The notes beneath the pieces are model-generated. The model was not told where the DNA came from. It did no database searches and saw only the letters and a program-made list of their open reading frames with translations. From an uncultured Paracoccaceae bacterium (GTDB lineage Bacteria > Pseudomonadota > Alphaproteobacteria > Rhodobacterales > Rhodobacteraceae), in the NCBI GenBank assembly GCA_937983405.1, contig CALJZN010000046.1, positions 1 through 64,000 of the forward strand: a stretch of 64,000 bases of DNA, written 5' to 3'. Positions 33,605 through 43,033 of this stretch are shown piece by piece. Every line of letters starts with the position of its first letter. The first letter of the stretch is position 1. Position numbers and translations under genes: made by a program.

Positions 33605-34447
33605 ATGACCGACCTGCCCGCCCCCTCCGGCCTGCCCTTCGCCAAGATGCACGGGCTCGGCAACGACTTCGTCGTGATCGACCGGCGGCGGTGGCCGGCC
33701 GAGCTTTCGCCGGCGCTGGTGCGGGCCATGGCCGACCGGCATCGCGGCGTGGGCTTCGACCAGCTTGCGGCGATCGACGACGACACCGACGGTGCCGACC
33801 TGCGGCTGAGCTTCTGGAATGCCGACGGCACGCCGTCGGCCGCCTGCGGCAACGCCACGCGCTGCATCGCCCGCGCCGAAATGGACGCGACCGGCAAGGC
33901 GCGGCTTTCGATCCGCACCGGGCGCGGGCTGCTGGCGGCCGAGGATGCGGGGCCGGGGCGCGCGCGGGTGAACATGGGCCCGCCGCTGCTGGACTGGCGC
34001 GACATCCGGCTGGCGCGCGAGGTTGACACGCTGCATCTGCCGCTGCCGGGCGATCCGGTGGCGACCGGCATGGGCAACCCGCACTGCACCTTCTTCGTCG
34101 CGGATGCCGAGGCCGCCGACCCCGCCGCGCTGGGCCCGGCAGTCGAGGGCGACCCGCTGTTTCCCGACCGCACCAATGTCGAGTTCGTGCAGGTGCTCTC
34201 GCCCGACGCGATCCGGCTGCGGATCTGGGAGCGGGGGACGGGCGTGACCCTCGCCTCGGGCTCCTGCGCCTGTGCGGCGGCGGTGGCGGCGGCGCGGCGG
34301 GGGCTGACGGGGCGGCGCGTGGCGGTGCTGGCCGACGGCGGGCGGCTGACGGTGGACTGGCGCGCGGACGGCGTCTGGCTCGAGGGGCCTGCGGCGCATG
34401 TGTTCGACGGCGTGCTCGCGCCCGCCTGGCTGGCGGCCCTGCCATGA
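33605..34447 (+). CDS. dapF: Diaminopimelate epimerase
   Basis: FAKMHGLGNDFVVID, ACGNATRC, GSGTGVTLASGSCACA-type active-site cysteines. Confidence 0.96.
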   Translation: MTDLPAPSGLPFAKMHGLGNDFVVIDRRRWPAELSPALVRAMADRHRGVGFDQLAAIDDDTDGADLRLSFWNADGTPSAACGNATRCIARAEMDATGKARLSIRTGRGLLAAEDAGPGRARVNMGPPLLDWRDIRLAREVDTLHLPLPGDPVATGMGNPHCTFFVADAEAADPAALGPAVEGDPLFPDRTNVEFVQVLSPDAIRLRIWERGTGVTLASGSCACAAAVAAARRGLTGRRVAVLADGGRLTVDWRADGVWLEGPAAHVFDGVLAPAWLAALP

Positions 34448-35685
34448 CCGCGCCGGTCTTTTCCACCCAGGGCTGCCGGCTCAACCTGTACGAGACCGAG
34501 GCGATGCAGCGGCTGGCGGCCGGGGCGGGGCTGGGCCGGGCGGTGGTGGTGAACTCCTGCGCGGTGACGGCCGAGGCGGTGCGCAAGGCGCGGCAGGACA
34601 TCCGGCGCCTCGCGCGCGAACACCCCGGCGCACCGGTGATCGTGACCGGCTGCGCGGCGCAGACGGCGGCGGCGGACTTCGCTGCCATGCCCGAGGTCGC
34701 GCATGTCATCGGCAATGCCGAAAAGATGGCGCCCGCCACCTGGGCGGCGCTGGCCGCGGGCGGCGCGCCGCGGGTGGCGGTGGGCGACATCCTGGCCGAG
34801 CGACGGGCGGCGGCGCCGGTGATCGACGGCTTCGGCCGGCACCGCGCCCATGTCGAGGTGCAGAACGGCTGCGACCATCGCTGCACCTTCTGCATCATCC
34901 CCTACGGCCGCGGCAACTCGCGCTCGGTGCCGGCGGCGCAGGTGGCCGAGCAGGTCGCGCGGCTGACGGATGCGGGCCTTGCCGAGGTGGTGCTGACCGG
35001 TGTGGACCTCACGGGCTGGGGCGCCGACCTCGAGGGCGCGCCGCGGCTGGGCGATCTCGTGCGGCACATCCTGCGGGCGGTGCCGGGGCTGCCGCGGCTG
35101 CGCCTGTCCTCGATCGATCCGGTCGAGGCCGATCCGGTGCTGATGGAGGCCATCGCCACCGAGCCGCGGCTGATGCCGCATCTGCATCTGTCGCTGCAGG
35201 CGGGCGACGACCTGATCCTGAAGCGGATGAAGCGCCGCCACCTGCGCGCCGACGCCCTCGGCTTCTGCGAGCGGGCGCGCGCGCTGCGCCCCGGCATCGT
35301 GCTCGGCGCCGACCTGATCGCGGGCTTCCCGACCGAGACCGAGGCGATGTTCGCCAACACGCTGGCGCTGGTCGAGGACTGCGGGCTGACCTTCCTGCAT
35401 GTCTTTCCGTTCTCGCCCCGCCCCGGCACCCCGGCGGCGCGGATGCCCCCCGTCGCGCCCGAGGCGGTGCGCGAGCGTGCCGCGCGGCTGCGCGCGGCCG
35501 GCGCGGCGGCGCTGTCCCGGCATCTGGCAGCCGAGGTCGGGCAGGTCCGCCACATCCTGACCGAGGGGCCGCGGACCGGGCGCACCGAGGGCTTCGCCGA
35601 AGTGGCGCTGTCGGCCGACCATCCGGCGGGGCGGATCGTCGCGCTGCGCATCACGGGGCAGGACGGCCGGCGCCTGCTGGCCTGA
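34444..35685 (+). CDS. mtaB: tRNA (t6A37) methylthiotransferase MtaB
   Basis: FSTQGCRLNLYETEAM, radical SAM CDHRCTFCIIPYGRGNSRS. Confidence 0.94.
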   Translation: MTAPVFSTQGCRLNLYETEAMQRLAAGAGLGRAVVVNSCAVTAEAVRKARQDIRRLAREHPGAPVIVTGCAAQTAAADFAAMPEVAHVIGNAEKMAPATWAALAAGGAPRVAVGDILAERRAAAPVIDGFGRHRAHVEVQNGCDHRCTFCIIPYGRGNSRSVPAAQVAEQVARLTDAGLAEVVLTGVDLTGWGADLEGAPRLGDLVRHILRAVPGLPRLRLSSIDPVEADPVLMEAIATEPRLMPHLHLSLQAGDDLILKRMKRRHLRADALGFCERARALRPGIVLGADLIAGFPTETEAMFANTLALVEDCGLTFLHVFPFSPRPGTPAARMPPVAPEAVRERAARLRAAGAAALSRHLAAEVGQVRHILTEGPRTGRTEGFAEVALSADHPAGRIVALRITGQDGRRLLA

Positions 35686-35770
35686 TCCGCCCGGCCGCGG
35701 CGGCGCGGTTGCCTGCCCCGGCCCTCCTCGGCTAGGTTCGGGCCAAGGTGCACAGCAAGGCACGTCCGTC

Positions 35771-36181
35771 ATGCGCCCAGGTCTCGCCCTTGCCGCCGCG
35801 GCGCTGCTCACGGCCGCCGCGGCCCCCGCCCCCGCCACCGGCGACGAGATCGCGCGGGGCGCCGCGCTTTATGCGACCTATTGCGCGGCCTGCCACGGCC
35901 CTTCGGGTCGGGGCGGCGGGCCGGTGGCCGATCTGCTGGCGGTGCCCGTGCCCGACCTGACCACCATCGCCGCCCGCCACGGCGGCGCCTTTCCCCGGCT
36001 CGAGGTGATCCAGATCATCGACGGCCGCACGGGCCTTCGCGTCCACGGCGGCAGCATGCCATTGTGGGGCAGCGCCTTCGCCGCCGAGACCGGCGGCAGC
36101 GCGGGAGCCTACGGGGCCGAGCCCGACATCCGCGCGCGGGTCCTGGCGCTGGCGCGCTACCTCGAGACGCTGCAGGAGTAG
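35771..36181 (+). CDS. Secreted c-type cytochrome
   Basis: Signal peptide; CAACHG haem motif; GSMPLWG axial-Met region. Confidence 0.9.
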   Translation: MRPGLALAAAALLTAAAAPAPATGDEIARGAALYATYCAACHGPSGRGGGPVADLLAVPVPDLTTIAARHGGAFPRLEVIQIIDGRTGLRVHGGSMPLWGSAFAAETGGSAGAYGAEPDIRARVLALARYLETLQE

Positions 36182-36188
36182 CGGCGGC

Positions 36189-37430
36189 CTACAGCACCAG
36201 CCGCCGCTCGGGGCCGAGGTCGAGGCCCGGAAAGACGGTGCGCTCGATCAGCCCGCGGTCGAGGCCGAAGAGGTCGCGCATGGCCCAGCCCGCCCAGGCG
36301 CGCACATCCGCCATGGGCATCACGTCGCGCCCGGCATAGAGCGCCCCTTCGGACAAACCCGGCCAGGCCCCGTGCACCCGGCCCCCCCGCACCGCGCCGC
36401 CGGCGGCCAGCATCGTGCCGCCGGTGCCGTGGTCGGTGCCGCGGCTGCCGTTCTCGCGGGCAGTGCGGCCGAACTCGGTCATCGCCAGCACGGCGGTGCG
36501 GCCCCAGTGCGGGCCGAGGCCGGCCTTCAGCGTCAGGATGGCCTCGGCCAGCGCGCCCAGCGCGCGGGGCAGGGCGCGGGCCTGGTCGCGGTGGGTATCC
36601 CACCCGCCGAGCGAGAAGGCGGCGATCCGCGTCTCCTCGCGCAGCCGGTCGGCGGCGAAGGCGGCGATCTGGCCCGCAGGGCCGGCGGCGGGGGCGGCCA
36701 CGGCCGGGGCCATCGCGGGCGCGTCCGCGTCGTCGGCGGCGACCTCGGCCAGCCGCCCCGCGATCTCCATCGCCTGGTCGCCCGCCGCGCGGAACAGCGG
36801 GTCGTCGTGGAACAGATGCGCCAGCAGCAGCCGCGCCTGCGCCGACAGCTCAAGCCGCGCCTCGGGCGACCAGCGCCGCACCTCGGCCGCGCCGGCCAGC
36901 ACGAGAAGCCCGTCCTGGCCGATGGCATAGGCGGTCTCGGCCGTGGCCCCGGGCAGCGCGCCCAGCAGCCGGTTCAGCCAGCCGCCCCGCACCGCGCCGG
37001 GCGCGACATCGGCGCCGGTCCCGGCCTCGAGAATCGCCTGGCCGTCGAAATGGCTGCGCTTGTCGCGGTAGGGGGTCGAGACGGCGGGGACGAAGGCCAG
37101 CTCGCCCGCCGCCCACATCGGCCGAAGCGGGGCGAGGCCCGGGTGCAGCGCCCAGAAGCCGTCGAGCGCCTCGGACGGCCCGGCCAGAAGGGTCGGGCGC
37201 AGCCCGGCAAGGTCGGGGTCGCCGAGGGGGCGCAGCGCGTCGAGCCCGTCCATCGCCCCGCGCAGGATGACGACGACCAGCCGCGCCTCCCACGGGGCGG
37301 CCAGCAGCGTGATCGGGGTCACCAGCGGCGAGGCGGCCAGGCTGCACCCCACCCCCGCCGTCATCCGCAGAAAGCCGCGCCGGCTGGGCGCCGTCGGGCG
37401 CTCCGCCGCAGGTTCCGCCCCGTAAGCCAT
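36189..37430 (-). CDS. DUF1501-family Tat-exported protein
   Basis: Tat motif SRRGFLRMTAGVGCSLAASPLV; LVVVILRGAMDGLDAL; GTDHGTGGTMLAAGG. Confidence 0.9.
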   Translation of the reverse strand: MAYGAEPAAERPTAPSRRGFLRMTAGVGCSLAASPLVTPITLLAAPWEARLVVVILRGAMDGLDALRPLGDPDLAGLRPTLLAGPSEALDGFWALHPGLAPLRPMWAAGELAFVPAVSTPYRDKRSHFDGQAILEAGTGADVAPGAVRGGWLNRLLGALPGATAETAYAIGQDGLLVLAGAAEVRRWSPEARLELSAQARLLLAHLFHDDPLFRAAGDQAMEIAGRLAEVAADDADAPAMAPAVAAPAAGPAGQIAAFAADRLREETRIAAFSLGGWDTHRDQARALPRALGALAEAILTLKAGLGPHWGRTAVLAMTEFGRTARENGSRGTDHGTGGTMLAAGGAVRGGRVHGAWPGLSEGALYAGRDVMPMADVRAWAGWAMRDLFGLDRGLIERTVFPGLDLGPERRLVL

Positions 37431-37442
37431 CGCCCCGTCTCC

Positions 37443-38825
37443 TCAGCGCCGGTTGAACTCGGGCGAGGCCAGGATCAGCCCCACCCCCTCGCGCCAGCCC
37501 TCGGCCGCCGCCACGGCCTCGCGCGTCGGCGCGCGCGCCAGCCCGTCCAGCACCGCCTCGAGCAGCGCGCGCGGGTCGGGCCGGTCGCCGCTGCGCAGAA
37601 GCGCCTCGGGCGCTGCCATCGCCCAGTCGATCCGCGCGGCCAGCCCATGCGGCGTGATCCAGGCCGCGGCCGCCTCGGACCAGCCGTCGGGGCCCGGCGG
37701 CTCCTCCCACGGCTGGCCCATCAGGCGCAGCGCGCCGAAGCCCAGCCGCGCCCGCGCGCGCGCGGGCAACGCCGCCAGCGCCGCAGCGCCCGTCCCCAGC
37801 GCCCGCAGGCCGGCGGCCATGAACTCGAACGGCTGGCGGACCTTGGCGCCGAAGCTGGCCCAGGTCGCGGGATGCTCGGCCAGCGCGGCATAGACCGGCC
37901 GCAGCCGGCCCCCATGCGCGCGCCAGGCGGCGGCGAGATGGGCGACAAGGCCCTCGTCGGGATCGTCGGCCGTGAAGTGCACGGCAAGCTTGCGGGCCAG
38001 ATGCCGCGCCGTCTCGGGCCGGGCGGCAAGGGTTTCGAGCACCGCCTCGATGTCCTCGATCCGCGCCGGCCCCCAGCTGCCGTAGCTCACGCCCAGCACC
38101 GTCTCGGCCCCCGGCTCGGCCCGCTCGGGCAGGAAGCGGAAGCCATCCTGCAGGCTGTAGGCAAGCCCCGTCAGCAGCTTGGCAAGCTGGCGCACGTCGT
38201 CCTGGCCATAGCCGGCGCCGACGCCCAGCGTGTGCAGCTCGAGCAGCTCGCGCGCGAGGTTCTCGTTCAGCCCAAGCCCCCGCCGCACCCCGAAGCGCGA
38301 GCGCGGGCCGACCGAGGCCGTCTGGTCGAGGTAGAGCAGCATCATCGGGTGCAGCGCCGCGGCCTTCAGCATGTCGGCGAAGCGGCCCGTCACATGCGGC
38401 CGGATCGCCGCCTCGGCATAGGCGCTGACGGCGGGGCGCAACCTGTCCTCGCGGGCGCGGACGGTGAAGTGGTCGGCCCAGAACCAGACCAGCCGCTCGC
38501 GCAACGGGTCGTCGCCCTCGACCGCGCGGGCAAGGCGGTGGGCGAGGATCGTCTCCATCGCGGCGCGGCGGGTTCGGCGCATCGCGCGCAGGCGTTCGCC
38601 GGCGGGGCCGACGGCGTCGGCCTCGGCCCGGGCGGCGCGCTGCACCTGGCCGAACTCCAGCGCCTCAGCGGCAACGCTCTCGAAGGCGGGCAGCGGCCAG
38701 GCGGCCGCGGCGCGGTCGGGGCCGTCCAGCCGGGCCAGCAGCGCTTCGGCCCCGCCCGCCGGGGGCGTGCCCGGCCGCGGTCCGTAGCCCAGGCGCATCT
38801 CGACCTCGATCGGCTGCGGACGCAT
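37443..38825 (-). CDS. DUF1800-family protein
   Basis: RRTRRAAMETILAHRLARAVEGDDPLRERLVWFWADHFTV...LNENLARELLELHTLGVGAGYGQDDV. Confidence 0.9.
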   Translation of the reverse strand: MRPQPIEVEMRLGYGPRPGTPPAGGAEALLARLDGPDRAAAAWPLPAFESVAAEALEFGQVQRAARAEADAVGPAGERLRAMRRTRRAAMETILAHRLARAVEGDDPLRERLVWFWADHFTVRAREDRLRPAVSAYAEAAIRPHVTGRFADMLKAAALHPMMLLYLDQTASVGPRSRFGVRRGLGLNENLARELLELHTLGVGAGYGQDDVRQLAKLLTGLAYSLQDGFRFLPERAEPGAETVLGVSYGSWGPARIEDIEAVLETLAARPETARHLARKLAVHFTADDPDEGLVAHLAAAWRAHGGRLRPVYAALAEHPATWASFGAKVRQPFEFMAAGLRALGTGAAALAALPARARARLGFGALRLMGQPWEEPPGPDGWSEAAAAWITPHGLAARIDWAMAAPEALLRSGDRPDPRALLEAVLDGLARAPTREAVAAAEGWREGVGLILASPEFNRR

Positions 38826-39295
38826 CGATGCCCCCCTTCCGCCCTGATTGCAAGATGGGGCCGCTGCCGGCTTTGGCAAAGGCCCCCCCCGCCCCCGGCG
38901 GCAAGGCCGGCGGTCCCTTGCCGGTCACGCGGCCGCAAGCGCCCCGCCGTCCGGCCGTGCCGCCGCGGGGCGGCATCGCGCCGGGCCGCGCGGGCCCGGC
39001 GACCGGCCCCGATTCGGCCGACGCGCGGCATCGGGCCTTCGCGCGCGGCGGCGGTGCGGCGCCCCGGCTCGCTGGGCCTAGTCGGCCCGGGCGGGGAACA
39101 CACATCATCTAGACAAGCGCCACGCCCCCGTCGCCCCGCCCCCGCCGCTGTGCCCGAGCATCGTTGAAACTCCTCGCCTTTTTCGGTACGTTTCCGCGTA
39201 TCGGACAACGATGGCAGCAGCGGCGACGGCGGATCAACCGCCGCACGCGAAACCGGCAGCCGGGGGGCGCCCCGGGCAGGCAGCGAGGCAGAGCA

Positions 39296-39613
39296 ATGAC
39301 CCTATCCAGAACGGCGGCGCTGGCGCTTGGCGCCGCGCTGAGCCTTACCGTAACCCCGGCCGGGGCAGGCCCGATCGAGACCGCCTGCATGGCCTCGGGC
39401 CGGCAGGCGGCGTCGCGCGGGCTGTGCGGCTGCATCCAGGCGGTCGCCGATGCGACGCTGAGCGCTCGCGACCAGCGGCGCGCGGCCGAGTTCTTCCGCG
39501 ACCCGCAGCGCGCCCAGGTCGTTCGGATGTCGAAGGCGACCGAGGACAACGCCTTCTGGGCGCGCTACCGCGAGTTCGGCGCGCAGGCCGAGCGGCGCTG
39601 CACCTCGGGCTAG
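39296..39613 (+). CDS. Small secreted hypothetical protein
   Basis: Signal peptide MTLSRTAALALGAALSLTVTPAGA; CGCIQAVADATLSARDQRRAAEFFRDPQRAQVVRMS. Confidence 0.7.
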   Translation: MTLSRTAALALGAALSLTVTPAGAGPIETACMASGRQAASRGLCGCIQAVADATLSARDQRRAAEFFRDPQRAQVVRMSKATEDNAFWARYREFGAQAERRCTSG

Positions 39614-39690
39614 CCGGCGCCGCACGCGGCTGCCCTTGCCCCCGCGGCCGGGCAGCCGCGGAGCCGGGTGCCGCCCGGCCCCGCAGCCCG

Positions 39691-40236
39691 TCACTTGCCG
39701 TGCCCGTGGCCCTGCCCGTGCCCGTGCCCGTGGCCCTGCCCGTGGCCGTGGCCGTGCCCGTGCCCGTGGCCGTGGTCCGCGGCGGCTGCGCCGCCCATCG
39801 GTCCGTCGGCGACCGGAAGCTGGACCACCAGCTCGCCCGACTGCTCGAAGGTCAGCGTGATGGTCACAAGCTCGCCCTCCGTCAGCGGGCGGACAAGGCC
39901 CATCAGCATCACATGGTCGCCGCCGCGGGCGAGTGCGTATTCGCCGCCGGCGGGGATGACGAAGCCCTCGGGGACCTCGACCATGCGCATGACGCCCTGG
40001 GCGTCCTGCGTGTGGGTATGCAGCTCGACCCGGCGGGCAACATCGCTGGCGGCCGCGACCAGCCGGTCGTCGAAGGCGCGGTGATTCTCGATCACCATGA
40101 AGGCCGCGGCCGACATGGCCATGGCACCCGCGGCGCGGACATAGCCGTCGCGCACGGCCAGGCCGTCGTGGGCCAGCGCCGGAGCGGCAAAAAAGGACAA
40201 GAAGGCCGCCGCGGCGGCGGAAAGGAACGGTCGCAT
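39691..40236 (-). CDS. PCu(A)C-family periplasmic copper chaperone with His/Gly-rich C-terminal tail
   Basis: YVRAAGAMAMSAAAFMVIENH...VELHTHTQDAQGVMRMVEVPEGFVIPAGGEYALARGGDHVMLMGL copper-site pattern; tail ADHGHGHGHGHGHGQGHGHGHGQGHGHGK. Confidence 0.9.
   Translation of the reverse strand: MRPFLSAAAAAFLSFFAAPALAHDGLAVRDGYVRAAGAMAMSAAAFMVIENHRAFDDRLVAAASDVARRVELHTHTQDAQGVMRMVEVPEGFVIPAGGEYALARGGDHVMLMGLVRPLTEGELVTITLTFEQSGELVVQLPVADGPMGGAAAADHGHGHGHGHGHGQGHGHGHGQGHGHGK
39694..39777 (-). repeat. Hexanucleotide-type repeat encoding the (GH)n tail
   Basis: Plus strand: gcccgtg/gccctg/gcccgtg... units of about 6 bp. Confidence 0.85.
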
Positions 40237-40255
40237 GGAAAGTCTCCGGATGCGG

Positions 40256-40639
40256 TCAGGAACGATGAGTGACGATGGAGGCGTGCGTTCGCACCGCAGG
40301 CGGAGGGGCGCGGGCATGGGCGCGCCCGCGCCGGCGCCGCGCGGACGGCGCTGGGCCCGGGCGCCAGCCGAGGCGGCGGGCCGGCGCTGCGCCGCGGGAC
40401 GGCGGCAGCGTGGGGCCCGGCAGCACTGCATGGGTGCCGGGCACGCAGTCGGGGCACGGATGCGGCGGCCCTGCCGGGCGCCCCTGCCCGTCGACCGCTA
40501 TGGTCGCGGCGCCGCCTGACGTGCACAGCTCGACGGTTCCGGCGACCCGCGGGGCATGGCGCGCCGCAGCCATGCCCGCGCCCGACAGCGCGACCACGAC
40601 AGCCAGCAGAAGGGCGAGGGCAGACGACGGCCGGCGCAT
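40256..40639 (-). CDS. DUF2946-like small exported protein
   Basis: Signal peptide MRRPSSALALLLAVVVALSGAGMAAA; VELCTSGGAATIAVDGQGRP...HPCPDCVPG. Confidence 0.65.
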   Translation of the reverse strand: MRRPSSALALLLAVVVALSGAGMAAARHAPRVAGTVELCTSGGAATIAVDGQGRPAGPPHPCPDCVPGTHAVLPGPTLPPSRGAAPARRLGWRPGPAPSARRRRGRAHARAPPPAVRTHASIVTHRS

Positions 40640-40755
40640 GACTTGGCAAGGATACCGCCCCTGCGCCGCAGCCGACAGCGGTGTGCCCCCGCGGCAAAGC
40701 GCAGCAGTGGCGCCCGGGCGGGAGGGGGGACGGCAGGCGATGTGGCGGCGGGCGA

Positions 40756-41049
40756 TCAGGCGGCGGGGGTCGCCCGCGCCTTCTCGATCTCGCGCTTGAT
40801 CTTCAGGGCGCGCGACGACAGCGCGGCGTCGTCGGCCCCGGCGAGAAAGGCGTCCAGCCCGCCGCGATGATCGACGGTGCGGATGCCGGCCGCCGAGACG
40901 CGCAACCGGAACGACCGGCCGAGGGTCTCGGAGATCATCGTCACCTCATTGAGGTTGGGCAGGAAGCGCCGCTTGGTCTTGTTGTTGGCGTGGCTGACGT
41001 TGTGGCCCGTCATCGGGCCCTTACCGGTAAGCTCGCAGAGGCGCGACAT
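40756..41049 (-). CDS. rpmB: 50S ribosomal protein L28
   Basis: [33 protein letters not shown]. Confidence 0.97.
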   Translation of the reverse strand: MSRLCELTGKGPMTGHNVSHANNKTKRRFLPNLNEVTMISETLGRSFRLRVSAAGIRTVDHRGGLDAFLAGADDAALSSRALKIKREIEKARATPAA

Positions 41050-41140
41050 GGGGCTGGTCCTTGGCTCTGGGTCGGTCACGGGTTGGCATCCGCGAGGCAT
41101 CGGCCGCACGCGGCGGCGGGCATCGGGACGTCGCGGCGCT

Positions 41141-42154
41141 TTACGGGACAAGCCCGGGTCCGTCAAGCGCGTCCTCGCCGGGGCCCAGGGCCGCGAGCGC
41201 CCGGGCCGCCGCCCCGGCCGGCGTCCTGCGGCCCGCTGCCACCTCGTCCCCCAACGCGGCGAGGCGGGCGCGCATCGCCCGGTCCCCGGCCAGCCGCGCC
41301 ATCAGGCCCCGCCGCACCTCGTCCTCGAACGCCGCCCGCGCCTGCGCCGAGCGCCGCGCCGCCCAGTGGCCCGCGGCGCGGCGCCAGTCGGCCAGCGCCC
41401 GCATCGCCTCCCAGGCCTTCCCGATCCCCTCGCCGGTGACGGACGAGACCGGCATCGCGCAGGGAAATCCCGGCGGATCCTCGGGGCGCGGCCGCATCAG
41501 CCGCAGCGCGCCGGCATAGTCGGCCACCGTGCGCTGCGCCGCGGCGCGCAGCTCGCCGTCGGCCTTGTTGACAAGGATGATGTCCGCAACCTCCATGATT
41601 CCGCGCTTGACGCCCTGCAACTCGTCGCCCCCGGCCGGGGCGAGCAGCAGCACGAAGATGTCGGCCATCTCCGCGACCAGCGTCTCCGACTGGCCCACCC
41701 CCACCGTCTCGACGAGCACCACGTCGAACCCCGCCGCCTCGCACAGCGCCACCGTCTCGCGCGTGCGGCGGGCCACGCCGCCCAGTTCCGCCCGGCTGGG
41801 CGAGGGGCGGATATAGGCGCGCGGGTCGCGGGCCAGCCGCTCCATCCGCGTCTTGTCGCCGAGGATCGAGCCGCCGCTGCGGGCCGAGGACGGATCGACC
41901 GCGAGCACGGCAACCCGCATGCCGCGCGAGGTAAGCAGCTGTCCGAAGGCCTCGACGAAGGTGGATTTGCCCACGCCCGGCGTGCCCGACAGCCCGATCC
42001 GCAGCGCCTGCCGCCCGCTGGCCGCGCAGGCATCGAGCATGGCCAGCGCCGCCGCGCGGTGGTCGGGCCGGGTGCTTTCGACCAGCGTGATCGCCCGCGC
42101 CAGCGCCCGCCGGTCGCCCGCCATCACCCCCGCCGCAAGCGCTGCGCCGTCCAA
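41141..42154 (-). CDS. meaB: MeaB/ArgK-family methylmalonyl-CoA mutase-associated GTPase
   Basis: [50 protein letters not shown]; start codon uncertain (TTG 42154 or ATG 42124). Confidence 0.92.
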   Translation of the reverse strand: MDGAALAAGVMAGDRRALARAITLVESTRPDHRAAALAMLDACAASGRQALRIGLSGTPGVGKSTFVEAFGQLLTSRGMRVAVLAVDPSSARSGGSILGDKTRMERLARDPRAYIRPSPSRAELGGVARRTRETVALCEAAGFDVVLVETVGVGQSETLVAEMADIFVLLLAPAGGDELQGVKRGIMEVADIILVNKADGELRAAAQRTVADYAGALRLMRPRPEDPPGFPCAMPVSSVTGEGIGKAWEAMRALADWRRAAGHWAARRSAQARAAFEDEVRRGLMARLAGDRAMRARLAALGDEVAAGRRTPAGAAARALAALGPGEDALDGPGLVP

Positions 42155-42236
42155 GTCCCCTCCTCCGCCGGGGCGGCCCGGCCGACTATCGCGCATGTGA
42201 GCCGCCGGGGCTTTGCATGCCCCGGGGACAGGCTGT

Positions 42237-43028
42237 ATGTCCAGCCCGTCCGCACCCGACGAGCCCGAGCCCATGACCGCCGCCCAGCGCCCCGCCCCGG
42301 CCCCTCTGGCCTTTTGGCTGGCGATCGCTTTGACCCTTGCATCGCCGGCGCCGGCCGAACGCCTCGACGAGGGGCTGTATGACGTGCATCTGGGCGGCTT
42401 CCGGGTGGGTCTGGTTGCGCTGACGGGCTACCAGAACGCGACCCGCTACCGCGCCGAGGCACGGATCGAAAGCGCGGGGCTCGCCGGGCTTGTCCGCCGC
42501 GTCCGCTACGACGCCCTGTCCGAGGGCGCGGTCGTGGCCGGCCGTTTCACCCCGCTGCGCTACGAGGAGGATGCCGACACCGGCCGCCGCCAGTCGCGGT
42601 CAGTGATGGAATACGAAGGCGGCGTTCCGCGCATCGTCCACTACGAATCGAACCGCGACGCCGGAGATCGCGGCGCCCCGCTCGACCCGGCAAGCCAGGG
42701 CGGAACGCTCGACCCGATGACGGCCCTCTATCTGATGCTGCGCGACGCGACCGGCGGGGAGATCTGCCGTCTTGCCTTCGAGATGTTCGACGGCCGCCGC
42801 CGCAGCCGGGTGCAGTTTGATGCGGCCGCGGCCGCGCCGGGCGAGGACGGCTCGCTCACCTGCCCCGGCGAATACCGCCGGATCGAGGGCTTTGCCCTGC
42901 GCGACATGGGCGAGATGCAGGTCTTTCCCTTCGAGGTCACCTATGACCCGCCCGCGGGCGGCCAGCGGCGGGTGAAGCGCGTCCGGATCGAGACGCTCTA
43001 CGGCACCGCGGTGCTGCTGCGCCGGTAG
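42237..43028 (+). CDS. DUF3108-like exported protein
   Basis: LDEGLYDVHLGGFRVGLVALTGYQNATRYRAEARIESAGLAGLVRRVRYDALSEG; a later start at 42273 is possible. Confidence 0.75.
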   Translation: MSSPSAPDEPEPMTAAQRPAPAPLAFWLAIALTLASPAPAERLDEGLYDVHLGGFRVGLVALTGYQNATRYRAEARIESAGLAGLVRRVRYDALSEGAVVAGRFTPLRYEEDADTGRRQSRSVMEYEGGVPRIVHYESNRDAGDRGAPLDPASQGGTLDPMTALYLMLRDATGGEICRLAFEMFDGRRRSRVQFDAAAAAPGEDGSLTCPGEYRRIEGFALRDMGEMQVFPFEVTYDPPAGGQRRVKRVRIETLYGTAVLLRR

Positions 43029-43033
43029 GCGCC

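Noticed and set aside
39159-39213. CATCGTTG/CAACGATG inverted repeat before the small secreted protein
   Set aside because: Short arms 39 nt apart with no other support; could be chance.
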